The notes below the pieces were generated by a model. That model searched no databases. It saw nothing but the letters and a program-made list of their open reading frames with translations, and was not told where the DNA came from. Below are positions 1 through 11,100 of a stretch of 64,000 bases of DNA, piece by piece. The stretch comes from Undaria pinnatifida. Taxonomy: Eukaryota > Sar > Phaeophyceae > Laminariales > Alariaceae. Location of the stretch: the NCBI GenBank assembly GCA_012845835.1, contig JABAKD010000011.1, forward strand, positions 5,877,730 through 5,941,729. Reading direction: 5' to 3'. Made by a program: the position numbers and the translations under genes. Each line of letters starts with the position of its first letter. Positions within the stretch are counted from its first letter, which is position 1.

Positions 1-150
1 TTAAGTGGGGCGTTTGAACAAGAGGGATCGGGAGGGGTCAGGGGGCGGGGGGGACAACTCAATCTGAGCGCGGCAACTATAAATCCTTTAAGGGGACAAA
101 TCTGACGGTTGCATAAGGAATGCATCAGTTTATATCACCTGCCTGGTATT
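1..150 (+). repeat. Dispersed repeat family R4, fragment
   Basis: This stretch shares the string around 'actataaa...ggggacaaa(a)tctgac' and a following 'aaggaatgcatc' with copies at 20110-20720, 44320-44580 and, inverted, 61296-62010. The opening 'tggggcgttt' matches, inverted, the segment near 61303-61313. No coding capacity is visible. The copy is cut by the window edge, so its true start is unknown. Confidence 0.6.
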
Positions 151-285
151 ATTCGAGCAGATTTGATGTTAGGTGTGGTATGCAAAACAATTTTTGGGTG
201 TGGTATTCAATGTGTGATAGTTTCGTGGTATGTTATTGTACATGGAGCGCAAGATGGAACATTTCTTTCAATCGATAGGTGTAAA

Positions 286-664
286 TGTCAAGGTATTAGT
301 GGGGTATTAGTCCGTTCGACCACACTTGCAAAAGGCTAAGTAATAGCTTACTCAAACTAAGTCTAGTAACACCCCCCCCCCCCCCTGAAACGGCGGGATA
401 GCAGGTCGGCCGGGATATACGGGCGGACCTGTCAATGTCCAAGCCGTTTCATTTCCTGGGGATACCGGGGAGACTATTTTTGGAGTTCGACATGAGGAAA
501 ATCTGAAAAAGTTTATTATGGTGGATGTGGGATTTGAACCCACGACCCAAAAAAAACATGGTCTGTCGACCACGCCATTTGTTAGGGTATTAGTGGGGTT
601 TAGTCCGTTTGACCACACTTGCAAAAGGTTAACCAATAACTTACCCAAACTAAGCCTTACAACA
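286..664 (-). mobile_element. TRIM-like LTR mini-element, complete copy
   Basis: Two 85-86 bp direct repeats (286-371 and 580-664) bound a ~208-bp interior. Read on the minus strand each repeat begins TGTAA/TGTTA and ends in CA, as LTRs do. A purine run abuts the 3' LTR (read on +, the poly-C at 371-385). Next to the 5' LTR lies a tRNA-like piece whose B-box reads GGGTTCAAATCCC on the minus strand. No gag or pol is present and no target duplication was found. Related copies lie at 1848-2113 and 26617-27013. The family is inferred to be a non-autonomous terminal-repeat retrotransposon in miniature; a tandem tRNA-SINE is the alternative. Confidence 0.6.
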
Positions 665-908
665 TAACCATGTAGTTACCACGATTTTTTACCGAGCCGA
701 TGTGGGGCTCTGAGGTCGCTAATTACAAGACAGAGACACATATTAACAGAGAAAACTGAAAAATGGGAACGGAGCCTAAAATGAGAACGGACGGTTTTTT
801 TTATTGCAAAAACACAACGAGCGAGGTGATGTGGTCATGCAATGTCATCACCATTGAACTCGAGGGGGAGAGCTATATTACACCTGGTATATGATAAATA
901 TTCCACTA

Positions 909-927
909 TGTCGGCGTTAGGGTTAGG
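909..927 (+). repeat. Short interstitial telomere-like tract
   Basis: The sequence reads GTTAGGGTTAGGGTT, just over two TTAGGG units. It is too short to be more than a possible repair scar or chance. Confidence 0.35.
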
Positions 928-1331
928 GTTCAAAAAGTCAACTCCATTTCAACCATATTGTCGGAGCCGGATCATGGTCTATACTCTATACAGCCCTCAA
1001 CCACACCGGAGGCGAGGGGTTATGCTAGAGGGTATGGTCATTTGTTGCTTGCCTCACAAGTCATTTGACCTTTGACCACGCATCTATTCTGAGACGGGCA
1101 GGGGGGGGGGGTGGGGTGTTCTAGTTTGTGGTGTCTCCAAAACCGCTAGTGAAGGGACCTAATGCTGCAGCATGCTGCAGTGCTGCCCACGCCGCTGACA
1201 CAGCAGAGCGTTGCAGTGATATTTTCAATTGGATATTTTAGTTTACATGTTACATCAAAATCAATATTGCTCGTTCGAAGCTCTCCCTACCGATATCAAA
1301 CGAAACCAAGGGTGTTGACATCATATAGAAA

Positions 1332-1612
1332 TGGTCACCCCGGTGGCGTATAAGGTTATCCTCTAGTGTGGTATAGGTCAGTTCCGTGAGTTCGGGCCCC
1401 GCCAAGTGCATACTCGTATGAATTCGTTGGGTCTTTTTCTTGTGCACAAATTGACTTGCGGAAAACGCGAGAGCGTGAGCTAGCAACACTCGATGAAAAA
1501 TCGACGAGCAGTGGGATTGCTGAACCCTATGCGCGATAAAAATTGAAGGCAACAGCCGGGGGGAAAAGGGGACGACACCTGTGACCACGGCTTGTCCAGA
1601 AGCTGGAAAGTA
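1332..1612 (+). mobile_element. tRNA-derived SINE, family B
   Basis: This ~280-bp unit recurs at 27319-27607 (+) and 22143-22440 (-), with a tail fragment at 12807-12885. Its head has a pol III-like A-box (tggcgtataagg, near 1344) and a B-box (gagttcgggcccc, near 1388). The body carries 'gatgaaaaatcgacgagcag' and ends in an A/G-rich tail after 'ccagaagctggaaag'. The three copies are similar enough to suggest fairly recent activity. The call rests on internal promoter boxes, absence of ORFs and dispersal. Confidence 0.7.
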
Positions 1613-1847
1613 AAAGAGTGAGAAAAAGAAAAGAAAAGAAATGAACATATCATCCCAGTTCGTTGATTCGGAAGAGCTTGAACTGCTGCGCAGCATGGCA
1701 AGAGCTATGTACGTGTAAAAAACTCACAGCCGACTTACTTGAAATAATTGTTACCTGGTATAAAATAACAGTACTGTAATCTTCTCAACAACTGCACGAC
1801 CTCGGTAGAGTTAGTAGCTCGACTTTTATGGTAAATACTATGACGTA

Positions 1848-2113
1848 ATGGGGCATTAGTCCGTTTGACCACTTGCAAAAGGTTAACCAATAGCTTAACC
1901 AAACTAAGCCTTATAACACTCTTCCCCCCTGAAACGGCGGGATACCAGGTCGGTCAGATATGCGGGCGGACCTGTCAATTATCCAAGCCGCTTCATTTCC
2001 TGGGTATACCGGGGAGACTATTTTTCAAGTCCGACATGGGGAAAGTCTGAAAAAGTTTGTTACGGTGGATGTTGGATTTGGGCCCATGACCCAACAAAAC
2101 CATGGTCTATGGA
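1848..2113 (-). mobile_element. TRIM-like LTR mini-element, truncated copy
   Basis: It retains one LTR (to 1918), the purine-tract complement (cttcccccc at 1921-1929) and the interior up to the tRNA-like segment, including the degenerate B-box region at 2074-2092. The second LTR is missing. It is diverged from the copies at 286-664 and 26617-27013. Confidence 0.55.
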
Positions 2114-2613
2114 GCCTCTATAACAAAATGCTATGTATAGCTATATGATAAGATGTACATATCACATGTTTGGCTTTGTAGAGCTCTCAACGTGATCAGT
2201 GTGGCATCAGCAACTACTTTTTTCGTTTATTTACGAGCGGCTCATCGCGGCATTACAGATTGGGCGCGGGTCGTATGTCGACTTCTCGCCCGCACGATAA
2301 CTCTCGGGGAGTTTTCGCCGCCTTGTGTTGGCTGTGCTGCTTTTGAGTTTCTGGTTTCGATTTGTCTGCGCAACAGACAAACCAGAACCACCGAATTGCT
2401 GGTGGCTGGTGGCTCGTGGGCGGTGCGGTGTTCCTTGACATTGCGCACATGCTAATCGGATGCAAACCAGTCGTAGCTTCTGATGAGATTACATGATGGA
2501 TGGGCTCACCGTTATACCGTACGCGTAGGCCAATATTCTTTGTGTGTACGTGTACGTACGGGTACCAGGGAAGAAAATCATTTTATTCAACACACTAACG
2601 TGTTGCTGTTGTT

Positions 2614-2690
2614 GTTCTCACATTAACTCGCATAATCAAGTCCGTGGTCACAGGACAGGCTCCAGTCACTCTGGAGCATAACTTAGAGTG
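2614..2690 (-). repeat. Dispersed 65-bp repeat beside a GTT tract
   Basis: The segment 'tcacattaactcgcataatc' through 'tcactctggagc' recurs almost unchanged at 59693-59755. In both places it is preceded by a TTG/GTT run. On the minus strand this gives a conserved body followed by (AAC)n, which is the arrangement of a SINE 3' end. No internal promoter was identified. Confidence 0.5.
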
Positions 2691-3318
2691 TGTTGTCCCC
2701 GAGAACGTACAACATAGATAAGCCATTTCATTCCACACTACATCCAAGTATTCTGGTCCCAAAAACGTGGGTGAACATGATCGAATATAATTTTCCTGTA
2801 AATTTCGATCTGCGGACCACCGCATGGCCTTCGGCCAATGATAGAGCGCAAAAACTACCCTCCAAAATACGCGCGGCCACATATATTGTTAGGTCTGCTG
2901 CATCTCCAGGACATTACATTGCGGTTGCATAATGCATCTATCTGGAGTCTGCTGCTACGAGTACTTACTACCTTGCACTGCTACACATGGTGCGCGTCTG
3001 GTCCTACTGGCCTACTATGTGCCCTCGGCAAGCTCTTATGATGGCTGCTGTACACGCTGCTACTGCAGTTTTCGCTGTTCACAACTATTAATTCGTGCTG
3101 TAAGCCTATTGGAAGTAATTGTAGAACACGAGGATACTACCATTTCCAACAGCCTGCTGCTACAATCAGTACGATTAACTACTTGGAATTATACCACCAC
3201 TAGCCTATACATTCAATAGTATACTGGTACAGAACAAAAGCTACTGATACATCGAGTACACCGTGTTGTGCAGCAGCAGTACGTGTGGCAGACAGCTGAA
3301 ACATTGGAGCAAAATCAC

Positions 3319-3801
3319 CTGCGTGTAAAGCTCCACATCGAAGTCATCCCCCAGCTCCTCAGTCACGTCTGTGCCGGCATCCGAAGCCGTGATATTGGAA
3401 GCATCAGTCAGAGGTACCACCAGGAGTCCCGGCGCAGACGAGGACGTCGACGACGCCTCCCCCAGGAGTCGGATATCCAACCCCTCGCAATCCGTTGCGG
3501 CTATCCTAAGGTCGGTCAGGGAGAGGAGGGAGCTGTTGTCTGCGGTGACGTCAAGCAGCATCAAGGTGCCGTTAACGGCGGAGCTATCGGCCGCAGCGAA
3601 AGACGCCGTACGGAGGACCGTGAAGTCTCCTGTTGTTGGTTCGGAGTCCATCTCGCTCTTCTCGATGGTCTCGATGTCGTCGGGAGGGCGTGTGAGCAGA
3701 ACGACGGTGGTGGTGATGGCCGCGGCTGCGATGAGCAGCGAGAGGAAGCCGCAGCACGCGACTTTCTTTCTGGGGTAGCCGCAGCATTGCTTTCCTTCCA
3801 T
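3319..3801 (-). CDS. Putative type II membrane protein, first exon
   Basis: I do not recognise a named gene. The exon encodes 161 residues from the methionine before Glu-Gly-Lys-Gln, chosen because the upstream in-frame methionine would add only nine hydrophobic residues. A basic/Cys patch (Lys12-Lys13, Cys16-Cys17) precedes one hydrophobic span at about residues 18-37. The rest is predicted extracytoplasmic, with N-glycosylation sequons at N77, N89 and N136. A tail rich in Ser, Asp and Thr follows. The layout (short Cys/basic N-terminus, one span, beta-rich remainder) loosely resembles LEA-2/NDR1-type proteins, which is speculation. The exon ends at a good donor (cag|gtgatt) in phase 0, and downstream exons toward lower coordinates were not found. 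It is divergently oriented to the dynactin gene at 5001. Confidence 0.55.
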
Positions 3802-3844
3802 ATCTGCTATTATTAATAGAAGACGCACACACGCCCGCTACTAG

Positions 3845-3942
3845 CTTCCTGTTGGTGATGGCGGTGGTGGTGGTTGGTGGTGGTGGTTTTGTCTTGGAAG
3901 GGTAGGAGCTGAAGCCGCTGCTGTTGCTGCTGCTGTTGCTGC

Positions 3943-3975
<33 letters not shown>

Positions 3976-4035
3976 TGCAGGAACAGGGAGTTACGCTGCC
4001 GGTGGTGGTGGTGGTGGTGGTGGTGGTGGTGGTGG
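3845..4035. repeat. GGT and CTG microsatellites upstream of the membrane-protein exon
   Basis: GGT runs (3856-3885, 4001-4034) flank CTG/TTGCTG runs (3916-3976). They lie just upstream of the start of the minus-strand exon at 3801, so they would be in its 5' untranslated or promoter region. Poly-His and poly-Gln readings of the tract are artefacts. Confidence 0.8.
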
Positions 4036-4039
4036 TTCG

Positions 4040-5000
4040 TGCCGCGTTTTTTAACTTTTAAAGAATACAACGCAAGCAAAACAAAAGCAGCAGCTGTTGT
4101 TGTTGATATACGGGCCTCGAATCTCCTCCCTCCTTGTTGCGAGCCGCCGGTGGGACGCTGTGATGCTGTTGAGTCAAGGTATGTCTGTCCGATATAGATA
4201 TGGGGACGTGGGGTGATGTGGACGCCCCTCAGCCGACCAGCAAAGACAGATGAAATCGGGGCTTTGGGTTTATTTCCCGGCGGATCCGTGGTCGGGATAT
4301 GTGGGAAGATGCCACAGAGCAGTCCACCCGGTCCACCCGAAGTTTAATTCATAGAGTTTTCCTATTTGAATTGGAGTTGTCTGTACAGGTACGGAAACGA
4401 AGCGAAAATTTGAAATTTGAATTTTTTGGAACACAGCAGTACCTCGCGTGATTCAACGTATACGTATGCTATGTATCACATTTTCCGTGTACATTAGGAC
4501 CCTTTTATATTTGTATTAATGACTACACGGTTATTAAATTTAAGTCCATAGTTTGTACCCAATGCATTAGATTTTTTGCTGTGACTGCAGTGTAGTATGC
4601 TGTTCAACGGTTTTGTATGCTGTATGCTGTTCCATGTTCCATCCACACCAGTGCAGCAGTTATAGCTCAGCTCAGTACTCGTACTTTGATTCCGTGCAGC
4701 CCTCTAGCTTCTGCTATTTGGTCTACCGCTTGATGACACCCTCTCAACGTTGCGACGAGGATGGGGTCGCAGTGCTACCGAAAGGGAGGCTCAGCAAGCA
4801 AACAACAGACAGACCTACACCGGAACACTGCTGCATGACGCATGAGACATCTGGATCTTTACGACTGTTACGTTTTTCATTTTTCAGTATGGCCCCGGAT
4901 ATAGTAACGCCGCCGATTCCGCTGTGAAATCCATCGCATTCTGAATTCTGAGACCCAGCGCCCAGCGCGCTCAAAACTCAAAAAAACTGCTGCGACAGCC
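4040..5000. other. Intergenic region between divergent genes
   Basis: This ~1 kb separates the minus-strand membrane-protein exon from the dynactin gene start. I see no convincing ORF, repeat family or conserved promoter motif. It must hold both promoters if the two gene starts are right. Confidence 0.4.
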
Positions 5001-5188
5001 ATGGACGAGGTGCTCTATGGAGACTACAATGGCCACATGCGCCCACTGAGTCGCATGTACTTCTCGCTCGATAGCCGCTGCCTCGTGGCTGACCACCCCG
5101 AAAGCGTTCAGGAGGAGGTGGAATCTCACTTTTGTCCACACTGCAATGCGCTGTGCACGACACCCGAGGCGCAGTCGAACGGAAACAG
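5001..5188 (+). CDS. DCTN4: DCTN4 exon 1
   Basis: It encodes residues 1-62 plus two bases of codon 63. It starts at the ATG of Met-Asp-Glu-Val-Leu-Tyr, matching the family's N-terminal VLY...PLS..YF block. Cys45 and Cys48 form the conserved HFCPHC pair. The donor is acag|gtgcgc. Splicing to 9707 makes Arg63 and restores the Asn-Arg-Cys junction typical of the family; read through, the frame loses the match and stops at 5226. Confidence 0.85.
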
Positions 5189-8100
5189 GTGCGCCATGAT
5201 TCACGCGCTACGCAAGGCCAGGTTGTAGTCCTGGAAATTAAACAGGTAGCAAGCAGCAGCGGGCAAGCAACCGTGTGGACACAGTGACTGTCGCTGTGTC
5301 CTCACTGCTGCTTGCTACCTGTCTAATCTCCAGCAAAGTCTTGAGGTTTGTACTTGTAGCCTGCCTCCAGCCTCGACCGCTGTGTCTCCGACCGTCATTG
5401 TTCGACGTGCTAGTCACAACTGAACGAACTGCGTGTCACCCTCTTACGCCGCTGTACCACAGGTGCTCGTGCTTGCAGAAGGTAGAAGGGTAGAAGGAGG
5501 GCATGGCGTGCCCGCGGATGTTCAAAACTACTGAACGAAATGCGATTTGCCTGGTATCTCGTACTGCTATGTAACCACAGCACAACAGGTACTCTTGTAG
5601 GGAGTAGCTGCATAAGGAGGCGCATGGCATGGCCACACCCATCACAAGAACATCCGGCCAACGCAAATTACACGAGAACACCACCGCCCACGTTCTGCGT
5701 TGTTTTGTTGTTTTGCCATGCTATCCGCCCCGCCGCGCCTTGTCTTTGGACGTGTTGTTGCCTCACCCGCCCTGTTTCGACTTGCAACTACTGCACGAAC
5801 TGCGAGTTTTAGTTCTCTACTGCTGTATATACCTTGATATGCCACATGTATCCGTCGTGTAGAAGGGAGGAACGGCGCGGCCGCCCATCGTATAACATGA
5901 ACAGGGAAGAATGAGCATCCAACGAAAACACATTATGTTACACCGTACAAGGGTACCACCGCCCAGGTCCTCTGCTCGTGTTCTACATACTCGAGCATGC
6001 TATCATTCCCTCCTTGCGTTCCACTTGCGTCATCCGCACACCCTGCACTAGCATGTACAGCAGTATCAGTCTCGATATTCCCGTAGCGGGTGTTTTTTTT
6101 TCACATAAAACTGATACTTCCACCCGTCAACATCCAGCACAACCAGTATTCGTGCCGATGCCTCCTAGAGCAGAGGGAGATGAGCTCTGTGGTCAAGGCC
6201 ACTGTTTATTGCAAGGTTATGTTCTGTAGAGTTTGTGGATCCCGGGTAAGGGTATGGGAGTCTTACAGAACTTCCAGAAGTTTCGGGTACGGGTATGAAA
6301 GTGTTACACAACTTCCAGAAGTTCCGGGTATTGTGGCACGGGCGTACAGAACTCACAGAAGTTCCGGCCGGGTACGAAAGGTGCTGTACCCGTACCCCAG
6401 GTATTGTGGCACGGGGTATACAGAACTCACAGAAGTTCCGGGTACGGGTATGAATGTCCTACAGAACTAACAGAAGTTCGGATACGGGTATGAAAATCTT
6501 ACAGAACTTCCAGAAGTTCCGGGTATTGTGGCACGGGCGTACAGAACTTAAAGGCGTTTCGGGTACGGGTATGAATGCCCTACAGAACTTACAGAAGTTC
6601 CGGGAACGGGTAATACCCGGGTAAATGCACACCCCTCGGGGGGGAGTTCGATTTGAAGTGGAGGATTTAATCCAACATGCATGAATGGCATGTTCTCACT
6701 GGGCCAATGGCCCCGAGGCAATCTGTCGTAGCTTTGAGGGAATCATGAATTATCGGCAAAACCACCACCGAGAGGTGATACATATATCGTGAACCTCAAT
6801 GAGTGGCCACCGGGGCAACAGCCGCGCTCACGGCTATACTGCGCTGTGATCATGTCATAGCGTACCCCGTCTGTGGCGCTTCAAAACAAATAATGGCGGT
6901 CGCAAGCCCATATTTGCCACCACAGCTCGATAAGCCGAGTGCCGTGACAAAGAAGAAGCGCAAATACCGAAAACACAGAAGATACTTCTACATGTCGATG
7001 GTTGCTGCATCGCCGTCACGGCAGATCTATATATTATTCCGATCGGAAAAACACTGATGCGTGGTTTCCCGATAGGCGCCAATTTTTGTACCAGGTATGT
7101 TTGCACCAAATCGAATCGAATTCATGAGAAATGAATACTCCGGAGTATTTTTTATTCCAAAGTGTCTTTCGTGCCCACGGGTTCGAAACGAAAGAAACAT
7201 GGACAGGACCTACAGGTGCTACTATCATATACGATACGTACTGCTACTGCTGTACATTCGGTGTTCGGTTGGTTTTACTGACAAGATATGACATCAAAAT
7301 AGAGTGCATAATACACTCTTTGGGTTATTTAACCTGAATTAATACATGTGGACTCCCCGGGTATTGTAACAAAGGTATACCCACCCCGGGTATTGTTTGT
7401 GCGACAGTCTTACAGAAGTCACAGAAGTTCCGGGTTAGGGTATGGAGATCTTACAGAACTTACAGAAATTGCGGGTACGGTACGGAAGTGTTATAGAACT
7501 CACAGAAGTTCCGGGTATTGTGGCACGGGCATACATAACTCACAAACGTTATGAAAATGATATACCCGTACCCCGGGTGATTGTGGCACTGGCGTACAGA
7601 ACTTCCAGAAGTTCCGGGTACGGGTATGAATGTCATACAGAACTTCCAGAAGTTCCGGGTACGGGTATGAATGTCCTACAGAACTCACAGATTTTCTTGT
7701 ACCAGGGTAGGGTAATACCCGGGGTAAATACCCCGGGTATGGTTTGTGCGTACCCTACAGAACACGACCTTGGTTTATTGTACCCCGATGCAGGCCATAG
7801 ATCTTGATCTATACAAGATTCGCCAAACGTAAGATCTGTGTACACTGGATGTGGAGTCGAACGTTGGTCCTGACAATTTCCAAGATCGGAAAATCCGCTG
7901 AAAAAGGGTGTTTCGATCTCAGGCTGAGATCGGGGCAAGGTATTTCTTCTCAGGATGTTGTCTCGAGGTTAGGCCGCAAATTTGCCCCCGCGCGCACACA
8001 CGCACAGAACAGCAGTAATTCGCGAAGATGCGGCAGCCCCCTGGGCCATTTGCCGAGCGGCTGCCGCTTTACCCTCGCGCACCTCGATCGCCATGGTCTG

Positions 8101-11100
8101 TGGCGTGTTGTGGCGCTGCGGCGCGCTTGTGTGTGTTCCGGCTTTTCGAAATCGTATAACTCCTCTAAAAAATCCCAACGAATATAGTGAGCATTGCTGT
8201 TAGCTTCTGCATCTAGACTCTTTTTTTTTCCGTACACACTGTTTGGAACTCTTAAGTCGGCATCTTGATATTTAGGCGGCGAAACGAATGCCAGGAACAT
8301 CTGTGACCGGGATCGGGGTACCATACACAGTGGCCTCACAAACTACGACACAAGAGATACACATTGCAACAGAAAGGTGTTTTGGCCATGCAATGAACCG
8401 CAATGAAACACGCGGGCAAAAAAAAAATGCGGGCCAGCACACCAGACTATTTAAAAAAAAAAAATGAAAAACGTCACACTATTTGCAAAAAGGAGGAAAG
8501 AAAACAAACGATACTGCTGTAGTAAAAATATCAAGAAAAAAACAGGAAACAAAGAGGGAAACAGAGCGGCACGAGAAAAATTGCAAAAAACACAACAGCC
8601 AGCCACCAACTAACCAGCACACCACACTAATTTTTTATAAAAAAGAAAAAGCGACTATTTGCAACAACGAGAAAAAAAAGGTGAACAGAAGAAAGAAAGA
8701 GAGTAAGACATAAGGATACAAAAAAGGGAAAAACAATTGGAAACAAAGAGGGCACCAGGACGGCACGAGAAAAATGAAAAATAGCACAACAGCCAGCCAG
8801 AAACTGGCAACAAAGCAGACGAAGTCATCCAACCAATGTCGGGCGCAGCAACCATATTGGATTTCGAATGCTTTATTTTTCCCCATCCGCCGGAGGATAA
8901 AAAAAAAAAAAAAAAAAAAAAACTGACCCTACTCTGTAGAAGTAGGAGTCGCCAAGTAGGAGCATTGCCGCATGGTCGATCACCTGCGCACTGTTGCTGA
9001 CGACAGCAGTTGTAGTGCCCATACCGTCATCATCGCCCGCGTACCCAATCCAAAAACGAAGCTAAATAATACAGCCAGCAAAATCACAGCAACAAAGCAG
9101 GCAGCACCACCAAGCTGGCGTCTCGGCGTCGAGGCAACATCCAAACTGGGTTCCGAATGCAACTATTAATACTAGGAGGTTGGAAGCATTGCTGCCTGGT
9201 CTGTCCTCTACTTTAAGCGTGTCTTCGACGGCTGTGTCCACACCAACATCGTCGCCTCCATAGCCCCCAAGGGTATCCCACGGGGAGCAAGAAGGGCAAA
9301 GCAAAAAGGGATACCTGGTATAGTACACTTGTAAGTATGTGAAGGGGCGAAGAAAGGAACAACAGAGATGAAAGGGAACAGGGAAAAACCGGGTCGGGGT
9401 GATAGCAGCTGGCCCTTATTTTTGTTACTGGTTCGTTTTGGAATGGTTATTGGTTGCCATGTTCACGTGTCGATCATCGGAGAACACTCGTAAATACTAC
9501 CTGGTGCGCTCGTAAAGCAGCCCAGGTATCATACAGCGGCACGTTCTCGGTAGGTACTACAACAGTAGTAGAGGCGACTGCGGCGCGTGCATGCTGCCGT
9601 TGGATATGATAAACCACAGAACAAGCAAGCCCGACTGCATCCCCATTTGCCACGCTGCGTATCCCCAGCTTGACACACTACACTCCGTGTCCCTCCCACA
9701 ACGCAGATGCTTCCAGTGCTTGGCGTGCCCCTGCTGCGGCTGCGTCTTATCCCCGTCCCCAACCAGCCTGGAGGCCTTCTGCGCACTCCCCCCCCCGTCC
9801 TCCGCCTCCGCCTCCTCTCCTGCCGGCGGCGACGGGAGCAGCGCACCCGAGTACTCCTTGCAATGCCACTACTGTCAGTGGACCAGCGAAGCTTCCGGTC
9901 TAGTAGCTTCGGAACCAGCGGCCCTGATGGAAGCGGTGGCGGCGGGAGAGAAAGCGCGGGACAACGATTTGAAGGTCGTAGACGCGCTACTTGCAGGAAT
10001 GAAACGGATGGAAGATTTTCGGATGACTGGAGGAGGCGCTGGAGGCGGGGGGAAGGGGGGAAGGTCGCGTGCTGGGAGCGGCGTTGGCGGTGGCGGTGGA
10101 GGTGGTAGTGGCGGAGGCGGTGGCAGCAGCAGGGGTAGGGGGGCGGGAACGGAGAGCTGGTTGCCGGCGACTCCGGTGGATGCGACGGGGCCTTGGAAGG
10201 TGAAGAGCGTCGTTTCTGCAACTGCCGAGCGGACGTATTTACATGATAGGATATTGCCTTATGCCGCAGAGCAGGTGCGGCAGCACAGCAGTGCACTCCT
10301 GTTAGCACGAACGAAGCGAATTTTCTCATTTGCGCCGTTGCCCAAAAAAGCATGGGCTCGTTTCCAGCCTCGCGTGCCCAAATCTCTGTGTCCTGTCCGA
10401 CGACGGGAATCTCCCAATAAGAACAAACAGAGGAACAGTGGAGTTCGTATTTTGGAAACACACCATCCTGGGAAACACATTATTTCAGTTGGTCGCGGCG
10501 TCCTGCAATACTCCCGCACCGCCTCCGTCCGAGCCTGAGGTGCCATGGGCACGCTTCCCACCAAGGTACACAGTTGACGACAGTTACAAATACCAGTGCT
10601 TTTCACGGATCGAATCGCTTCTCACGGGTCGGACCCGGTCAGGGTGACCCAACCAGACCGTCCCGTGAGAATTGACCCCGTGAGATTTTGAATACCTCCC
10701 GACCCGACCCGACCTAACACGCTGACGTGTTAAAACCCTCCTGACCCGACCCGCCGGCCGGGTCATTACTCGAGAAAAGCCCTGCTAATATCCACCATAC
10801 GCGAGGTCCCAGCGAGAGCTACGTACATCAGGGGGACACGACGAAAAGAGAAAAATACACCACACACCCGGAAAGATGGAAATGAAAAACAAGCCGGAGG
10901 GTTGGGACAATTTGAAAAGTGGGATTTTTGTTTCCTTGCATTGTTTTTAGTTGGTCTTAGTATACCCCCCCACCTCCCTGTTTAGCTCTCGAAAAGAGCA
11001 GTGGGGTGTCCGATTTTGATTTGATTTTTTTTCTTAGTTATCCTCCGGCGGATGGGGAAAAAAATAAGTAAAGCTTAAGCTCACCACACTTGCACGTGTT

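Larger units (their letters stand above)
6212..7772. mobile_element. hAT-like non-autonomous element with subterminal repeats (hAT-B)
   Basis: A perfect 8-bp duplication GTTTATTG (6204-6211 and 7773-7780) flanks inverted ends. The left end reads CAAGGTTATGTTCTGTAGAG and the right end, inverted, CAAGGTCGTGTTCTGTAGGG. The CAAGG start and 8-bp target duplication fit the hAT superfamily. Both ends carry arrays of a 40-50-bp unit (6240-6620 and 7378-7720) around 'cagaacttccagaagttccg', which echoes the CTACAGAAC of the terminal repeat. The middle (6620-7340) has no transposase. It sits in DCTN4 intron 1. Confidence 0.8.

Noticed and set aside
909-927. Telomere or chromosome end
   Set aside because: Just over two TTAGGG-type units, internal in the window.
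3813-4079. Open frame with poly-His and poly-Gln on the minus strand
   Set aside because: It is the translation of GGT/CTG microsatellites upstream of the real exon; no splice or domain support.
9529-10461. 310-codon minus-strand frame opposite DCTN4 exon 2
   Set aside because: It is Pro/Arg/Ser-rich shadow of the plus-strand exon, which has clear family motifs and phase-matched splice sites.
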